Part shown: in pieces, positions 5,733-9,383 of the stretch
Numbering within the stretch: position 1 is the first letter of the stretch
Layout: each line of letters opens with the position of its first letter
Assembly (NCBI GenBank): GCA_013694495.1
Contig: JACDCH010000588.1
Location: 1 to 9,383 of the forward strand
From: Acidimicrobiia bacterium
Lineage (GTDB): Bacteria > Actinomycetota > Acidimicrobiia > Acidimicrobiales > JACDCH01
Reading direction: 5' to 3'
DNA length: 9,383 bases
The notes under the pieces: generated by a model
The model's input: the letters and a program-made list of their open reading frames with translations, nothing else
Told to the model about the DNA's origin: nothing
Databases searched by the model: none
Made by a program: the position numbers and the translations under genes

Positions 5733-6947
5733 CTAGGCGGCGACGCCCGGGATGTCGAGCTGCCCAGTGACGGCGGCGGTAATGAGGGCTTGGCGGCGCT
5801 CCTGCAGGAGTGCGAGCTGCTGGGTGAGCTTGGCAATGACCTTCGCTGCCTGACGTCCGAGCTCGTCGAGACGCGCTGCCTCCGCCTCTTGGACCTCTCT
5901 GGGCGGCGCCGGAATCTGCAGGTCGAGCAGCTGACGGATGTTGACCCGGTCGAAGGTCGACCCGATCTTCATCTCCTGCAGTTGCTCGACACCCAGTGTG
6001 TTGAGCATCAGCGTGAGCCAACGCGAGTCGTGATCAGCAGTGCGAATAAGGCACACGTCCTGGCCCATCGAGAATCGATCATCCGTGTCCACCAGAGCAG
6101 CGATGCCGATCGACGCGTTGCGGCTGTACACGATGTCGCCGCGCATCGGGCGGCGGGGTCCCTCCGTCAAGTCTGCGAAGTCGTCCTCGCCGACAAATCT
6201 GTGACACCTCGCCAGATCGAGCCGACCCGGTTGAACATCACCCGGGCTGACCACCGGTAGCCCATCGACGACGTACTGAGGGGTTCTGTGCTTGCAATCG
6301 ATGACTTGCGCCAGCCGCCGCAACGGCGCGATGGGCCAGCCTTGCGTCAGCGCTGCGCTACGAGTCGCGCCCGATAGTCGGCGCTTCAGTAGCGCAATGA
6401 GCCGGCGCTTCAGGTCAGCAAGCGAGTCGATGTGAGCGCTAGCGGCATCAAGGAAGGCTGCGACCTTCTCTTGACCCTCTTCTGGTGGAATCCTCACGAG
6501 GTTGTCCATCAAGGCGTCAAGGTCCAGGTTCTGGATCCCGGTCGTCCGCTTGACGGCGGCCACGGTCCGGCCGTCGAAGTACAAGGAGGCCATCACATAG
6601 CACATGTACCGTGAGTCGATCCCGGGGCCGGGCCGCAAACGGCCGGCGAAGTTCGTTGGTACGGCTGGTTCATCGCCTTCGAAGAGAACGACTCGTCCGA
6701 CCGGCTGCTGGTCCCCGCCACCAGACTTCTCCACGATCAGATCACCGCTACGAACGCAGCGGAGAAGAAGTTCATCAGCGCTAAATCCTCGAAGCGGGGC
6801 GCGCTGCAGATTGACTCGAAGTCGCCCGTAGTCGAAATCCGTGCCCCGCACGCATCGCGCGACCACCTCGCCATCCTCCGGCTCCAGACCCCATGCGCCT
6901 CCGGTCGCGCTGAGAACCCGCCGCAACTTGACCTGACGCCACGTCAC
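5733..6947 (-). CDS. hsdS: Type I restriction-modification specificity subunit (HsdS)
   Basis: This 404-residue DNA-recognition subunit has two target-recognition domains, each followed by a conserved helix that spaces the two half-sites. TRD1 covers about 5-152 (GDLIVEKSGGG near 68-78, NLDLDALMDNLVRIPP near 140-155). The central helix covers about 156-200 (EKVAAFLDAASAHIDSLADL). TRD2 covers about 204-347 (DCKHRTPQYV near 218-226, GDIVYSRNASIGIAAL near 270-285). The C-terminal helix covers about 350-396 and ends LLQERRQALITAAVTGQLDI, which is canonical. Both TRDs and both helices are complete, so the protein should be functional with a two-part asymmetric target; the target cannot be read from sequence alone. 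The start is a GTG overlapping the hsdM stop as GTGA, indicating translational coupling. Sampled lines have 57-58% G+C against about 75% in hsdM and the HNH gene, which fits acquisition or exchange of TRDs. Confidence 0.96.
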   Translation of the reverse strand: MTWRQVKLRRVLSATGGAWGLEPEDGEVVARCVRGTDFDYGRLRVNLQRAPLRGFSADELLLRCVRSGDLIVEKSGGGDQQPVGRVVLFEGDEPAVPTNFAGRLRPGPGIDSRYMCYVMASLYFDGRTVAAVKRTTGIQNLDLDALMDNLVRIPPEEGQEKVAAFLDAASAHIDSLADLKRRLIALLKRRLSGATRSAALTQGWPIAPLRRLAQVIDCKHRTPQYVVDGLPVVSPGDVQPGRLDLARCHRFVGEDDFADLTEGPRRPMRGDIVYSRNASIGIAALVDTDDRFSMGQDVCLIRTADHDSRWLTLMLNTLGVEQLQEMKIGSTFDRVNIRQLLDLQIPAPPREVQEAEAARLDELGRQAAKVIAKLTQQLALLQERRQALITAAVTGQLDIPGVAA

Positions 6948-8929
6948 TCCGTCACCTGCTTGAGCAGTTCCTGGATCTCCGCCTCGAGCTGCTTGATCTC
7001 GGCGTCGATCTCTGCCAATGGCCTCGGTGGGACGTACTTGTAGAAGTGCCTCGTGAGCGGGATCTCGTAGCCGAGCTTGGTCCTGGTGTGGTCGAGCCAG
7101 GCGTCGGCGACGTAGGGGTGGACCTCTCGTTCGAGGTGGTCCTCGGTCGCGGTGCGGTACTCGGTCGTCGCCAGCCTCGGCGTCACGCCCTGCTCGTAGC
7201 CGACCCGCATCGTCGGCAGGGGGACGTTCTCCTGGTCGCGGAGGTCGGGGTCGGGCTCGGGTTCGCCCTTCTTCGTCGTGACGATCGGCGCGTCGGGGTC
7301 GCGGACCTTGAGCGCCTCGGCCACGGACTTCGGGGCCTTGGCCTTCAGCGCGATCGGCGTCGCCGACGTCTCCCCCGCCCGAGCCCGGAGCTCGTCGAGG
7401 ATCGCAGTCCGGGCGGCGTCGTCGAGCTTCAGCACGGCCTTGTCGGTCTCGATGCGGGTGATCGCTTCCTCGGTGATCTCCCAGCGGAGGCGGAGGGGGC
7501 GCTCGACGGTGACGCGCAGGAAGCCGAACGATTCGTTGGGGAGGATCTTGACCCGCTCGCCCTCTTCGAACTCGCCGTAGAGCTTCGTGATGTCGGCGAT
7601 GTGCTCGGCCGAGAGCTCCTTGCGCTTCTCGCCCAGGCTCTTGCGCATCTTCTGCCAGCTGGCGCGGACGTCGACCAGCTGCACCTTGCCCCTGCGGTCG
7701 GGGCGCTTGCGGTTGGTGACGACCCAGAAGTAGGTCGAGATGCCGGTGTTGTAGAAGAGCTGGTCGGGCAGGGCGACGACCGCTTCGAGCCAGTCGTTCT
7801 CGATGATCCAGCGTCGGATCTCCGACTCGCCGGAGCCGGCCGCGCCGGTGAACAGCGGCGAGCCGTTGAACACGATCGCCAGCCGGGAGCCGCCCTGCTC
7901 GACCGGCTTCATCTTCGAGATCATGTGCTGGAGGAACAGGAAGCTGCCGTCGTTGATGCGGGGCAGGCCGGCGCCGAACCGGCCGGCGAAGCCCTTCGCC
8001 GCCGCCTCGTCACGAACCGCCTTCTCGACCTTCTTCCACTCGACGCCGAACGGCGGGTTGGCGAGGAGGTAGTCGAAGCGCTCGCCCTCGAAGCCGTCGT
8101 CGGCGAACGAGTTGCCCAGCACGACGTGGGAGGCGTCCTGGCCCTTCAGCATCATGTCGCTGCGGCAGATGGCGTAGGTCTCGGGGTTGAGCTCCTGGCC
8201 GTACACCTCGAGGCGAGCCTGCGGGTTGAGCGAACGGAGGTGGTCCTCGGCCACGCTCAACATGCCGCCGGTGCCGGCTGCCGGGTCGAGCATCGTCTTC
8301 ACGACGCCCGGCTTCGTGAGCAACTGGTCGTCGTCGATGAAGAGCAGGTTCACCATGAGGCGGATGACCTCACGAGGGGTGAAGTGCTCCCCTGCCGTCT
8401 CGTTCGAGAGCTCCGAGAACCGGCGGATCAGGTCCTCGTAGAGGTAGCCCATCTCCAGGTTGGGCACGACCTCGGGATGCAGGTCGATCTCGCAGAACCG
8501 CGACACGACGAGGTACAGCAGGTCGGCGCGGTCGAGCCGGTCGATGTGGGTCGGCAGGTCGAACTTCTCGAGCACGTCGCGGGCGGCCGGCGAGAACGCC
8601 AGCAGGTAGCTGCGCAGGTTCTCGGCGATGTTGGGCGGGTCGTCGAGCAGCTTCGTCATCGTCAGCGGCGACGTGTTGAAGAACTGCTCCCCGCCCGCGG
8701 CCCGGCGCAGCAGCGGCTCGACGTTGTCGACCTTCCCCGTCAGGCGCGCAGCGGTGTCGAGGACCGCCTGCTTCGTGCGGTCGAGCACGCAGTCGAGGCG
8801 CCGCAGCACCACCATCGGCAGCACGACCCGCCCGTACTCCGACTGCTTGTAGTCCCCCCGCAGCAGGTCGGCGACCGACCAGACGAACGCAGCGTGGTTC
8901 CGGATGACCTCGTTGCCGGTAGCCGCCAT
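6944..8929 (-). CDS. hsdM: Type I restriction-modification DNA adenine methyltransferase subunit (HsdM)
   Basis: This 661-residue protein transfers a methyl group from S-adenosylmethionine to adenine N6 in the sites chosen by HsdS, and forms the core of both methylase and restriction complexes. The N-terminal helical domain (about 8-160) contains SVADLLRGDYKQSEYGRVVL. The catalytic domain follows: FTPREV (183-188), the SAM-binding motif DPAAGTGGM (215-223), the catalytic NPPF (291-294), and DGSFLFLQHMISKM (327-340). Beyond about 480 is a long C-terminal extension with a charged linker near 545-566, the segment YEIPLTRHFYKYVPPR (621-636), and a final probable coiled coil (638-659) that may contact HsdS. 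At 661 residues it is longer than the classical HsdM of about 500-530; longer forms with this tail are common in the family. The ATG at 8929 has only a weak GGCGG upstream, but no alternative start lies just above it in frame. It overlaps hsdS by four bases. Confidence 0.97.
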   Translation of the reverse strand: MAATGNEVIRNHAAFVWSVADLLRGDYKQSEYGRVVLPMVVLRRLDCVLDRTKQAVLDTAARLTGKVDNVEPLLRRAAGGEQFFNTSPLTMTKLLDDPPNIAENLRSYLLAFSPAARDVLEKFDLPTHIDRLDRADLLYLVVSRFCEIDLHPEVVPNLEMGYLYEDLIRRFSELSNETAGEHFTPREVIRLMVNLLFIDDDQLLTKPGVVKTMLDPAAGTGGMLSVAEDHLRSLNPQARLEVYGQELNPETYAICRSDMMLKGQDASHVVLGNSFADDGFEGERFDYLLANPPFGVEWKKVEKAVRDEAAAKGFAGRFGAGLPRINDGSFLFLQHMISKMKPVEQGGSRLAIVFNGSPLFTGAAGSGESEIRRWIIENDWLEAVVALPDQLFYNTGISTYFWVVTNRKRPDRRGKVQLVDVRASWQKMRKSLGEKRKELSAEHIADITKLYGEFEEGERVKILPNESFGFLRVTVERPLRLRWEITEEAITRIETDKAVLKLDDAARTAILDELRARAGETSATPIALKAKAPKSVAEALKVRDPDAPIVTTKKGEPEPDPDLRDQENVPLPTMRVGYEQGVTPRLATTEYRTATEDHLEREVHPYVADAWLDHTRTKLGYEIPLTRHFYKYVPPRPLAEIDAEIKQLEAEIQELLKQVTE

Positions 8930-8955
8930 GAAGCCGCCATCGTGCCATCCGCCGC

Positions 8956-8961
8956 TACGGT
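8956..8961 (+). promoter_or_regulatory. Candidate -10 box for the alpha/beta hydrolase gene (TACGGT)
   Basis: TACGGT is followed by six bases (CGAGCG) and the ATG at 8968, a spacing that fits a leaderless transcript. No -35 is evident. The 38-base gap to the divergent hsdM start means this promoter overlaps the region where hsdM transcription or translation signals must lie. Confidence 0.4.
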
Positions 8962-8967
8962 CGAGCG

Positions 8968-9383
8968 ATGGCGTCGCCGATCACGAGCTGGGGCGAGGGT
9001 CGGGTGCTCGACCTGCCGGGGCGGGGGCGCACGTGGGTGCGCGACATCCCCGGACCCACGCCCGACGCGCCCGTCGTGCTCCTCCTCCACGGGTTCACCG
9101 CCACCGCCGACCTGAACTGGGTCACGTCCTACAGCAGCCTGGCCAAGCGCTACCGGGTGCTCGCCATCGACCACCGGGGCCACGGACGGGGGATCCGATC
9201 CCGCCGACCCTTCCGCCTGGAGGACTGCGCCGACGACGCCGCCGCGGCGTGCGCCGCCCTCGGCCTCGAGCGGGTGGTCGCCTGCGGCTACTCGATGGGC
9301 GGGCCGATCGCGATGCTGCTGTGGCGCCGGCACCCGGCGCTCGTGCGGGGCCTCGTGCTGTGCGCCACCGCCCGCCGCTTCGG
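8968..9383 (+). CDS. Alpha/beta hydrolase, N-terminal 138 residues (cut by the window edge)
   Basis: The frame opens at an ATG at 8968 and runs off the right edge. The visible part shows an alpha/beta-hydrolase fold: the strand and oxyanion-hole motif VVLLLHGFTATADLNW (36-51), the strand VLAIDHRGHGRG (64-75), and the nucleophile elbow GYSMGG (107-112) with Ser109 as the likely catalytic serine. The catalytic acid and histidine would lie beyond the window. This is a broad family of esterases, lipases and related enzymes, and the substrate cannot be assigned. There is no signal peptide, so it is probably cytosolic. It is divergent from hsdM across 38 bases and has no evident link to the restriction system; it is likely the chromosomal flank. 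Confidence 0.92.
   Translation, partial: MASPITSWGEGRVLDLPGRGRTWVRDIPGPTPDAPVVLLLHGFTATADLNWVTSYSSLAKRYRVLAIDHRGHGRGIRSRRPFRLEDCADDAAAACAALGLERVVACGYSMGGPIAMLLWRRHPALVRGLVLCATARRF

Noticed and set aside
4414..6021. A 535-codon minus-strand open frame covering the HNH gene and part of hsdS
   Set aside because: It is antisense to a gene with intact DUF222 and HNH motifs; its translation is low-complexity Ala/Gly/Arg/Val without a recognisable domain. Such frames are common opposite high-GC genes.
8936..8949. Short direct repeat GCCATC-GT-GCCATC between hsdM and the hydrolase gene
   Set aside because: Six-base units in GC-rich DNA are expected by chance and no regulator is suggested by them.
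7046..9115. A 689-codon plus-strand open frame opposite hsdM
   Set aside because: It is antisense to hsdM, which has DPAAGTGGM and NPPF in the correct order, and it overlaps the real hydrolase start in another frame.

Overview
The window reads as chromosomal DNA of a high-GC actinobacterium. Hand counts of sampled 60-base lines in the long genes give about 75% G+C. Three genes have a TANNNT-type -10 box 6-7 bases before the start codon, as in leaderless actinobacterial genes. A LexA box of the actinobacterial type (GCGAAC-N4-GTTCGA) is present, as is a DUF222/HNH (13E12-type) gene, a family that is abundant in this phylum. The class cannot be fixed from this sequence alone; a soil or aquatic actinobacterium is an inference.

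The core is a complete type I restriction-modification locus on the minus strand: hsdM (8929-6944), hsdS (6947-5733, overlapping hsdM by GTGA) and hsdR (4369-845). A small membrane-anchored DUF3592-type gene (833-414) follows hsdR by 11 bases, and the unit seems to end in a hairpin that starts inside that gene's stop codon. Beyond it lies the 5' part of an unrecognised helical protein (261 to the window edge). At the other end a divergent alpha/beta hydrolase gene (8968 onward, cut by the window edge) starts 38 bases from hsdM.

Two things make the locus unusual. First, HsdR carries an extra C-terminal AlbA_2/Schlafen-type domain after its normal end, and the acidic residues of the E-x4-E-x-K ... 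D pattern known from Schlafen RNases are all present. Second, the hsdS-hsdR junction is split by a plus-strand DUF222/HNH endonuclease gene (4492-5679). Its probable promoter has a LexA-type operator filling the whole -35/-10 spacer. The AT-richer intergenic region (about 45% G+C) also holds two overlapping, mutually exclusive perfect inverted repeats.

A working model, which is inference: HsdM2S methylates host DNA and HsdR2M2S cuts unmodified invading DNA. The Schlafen-type tail could add an RNA- or nucleic-acid-directed response. The SOS-controlled HNH nuclease gene is either a passenger element or a damage-triggered companion. Because it lies antisense between hsdS and hsdR, hsdR probably needs its own promoter. 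hsdS has visibly lower G+C (about 57-58% in two sampled lines) than its neighbours, consistent with exchange of specificity domains.
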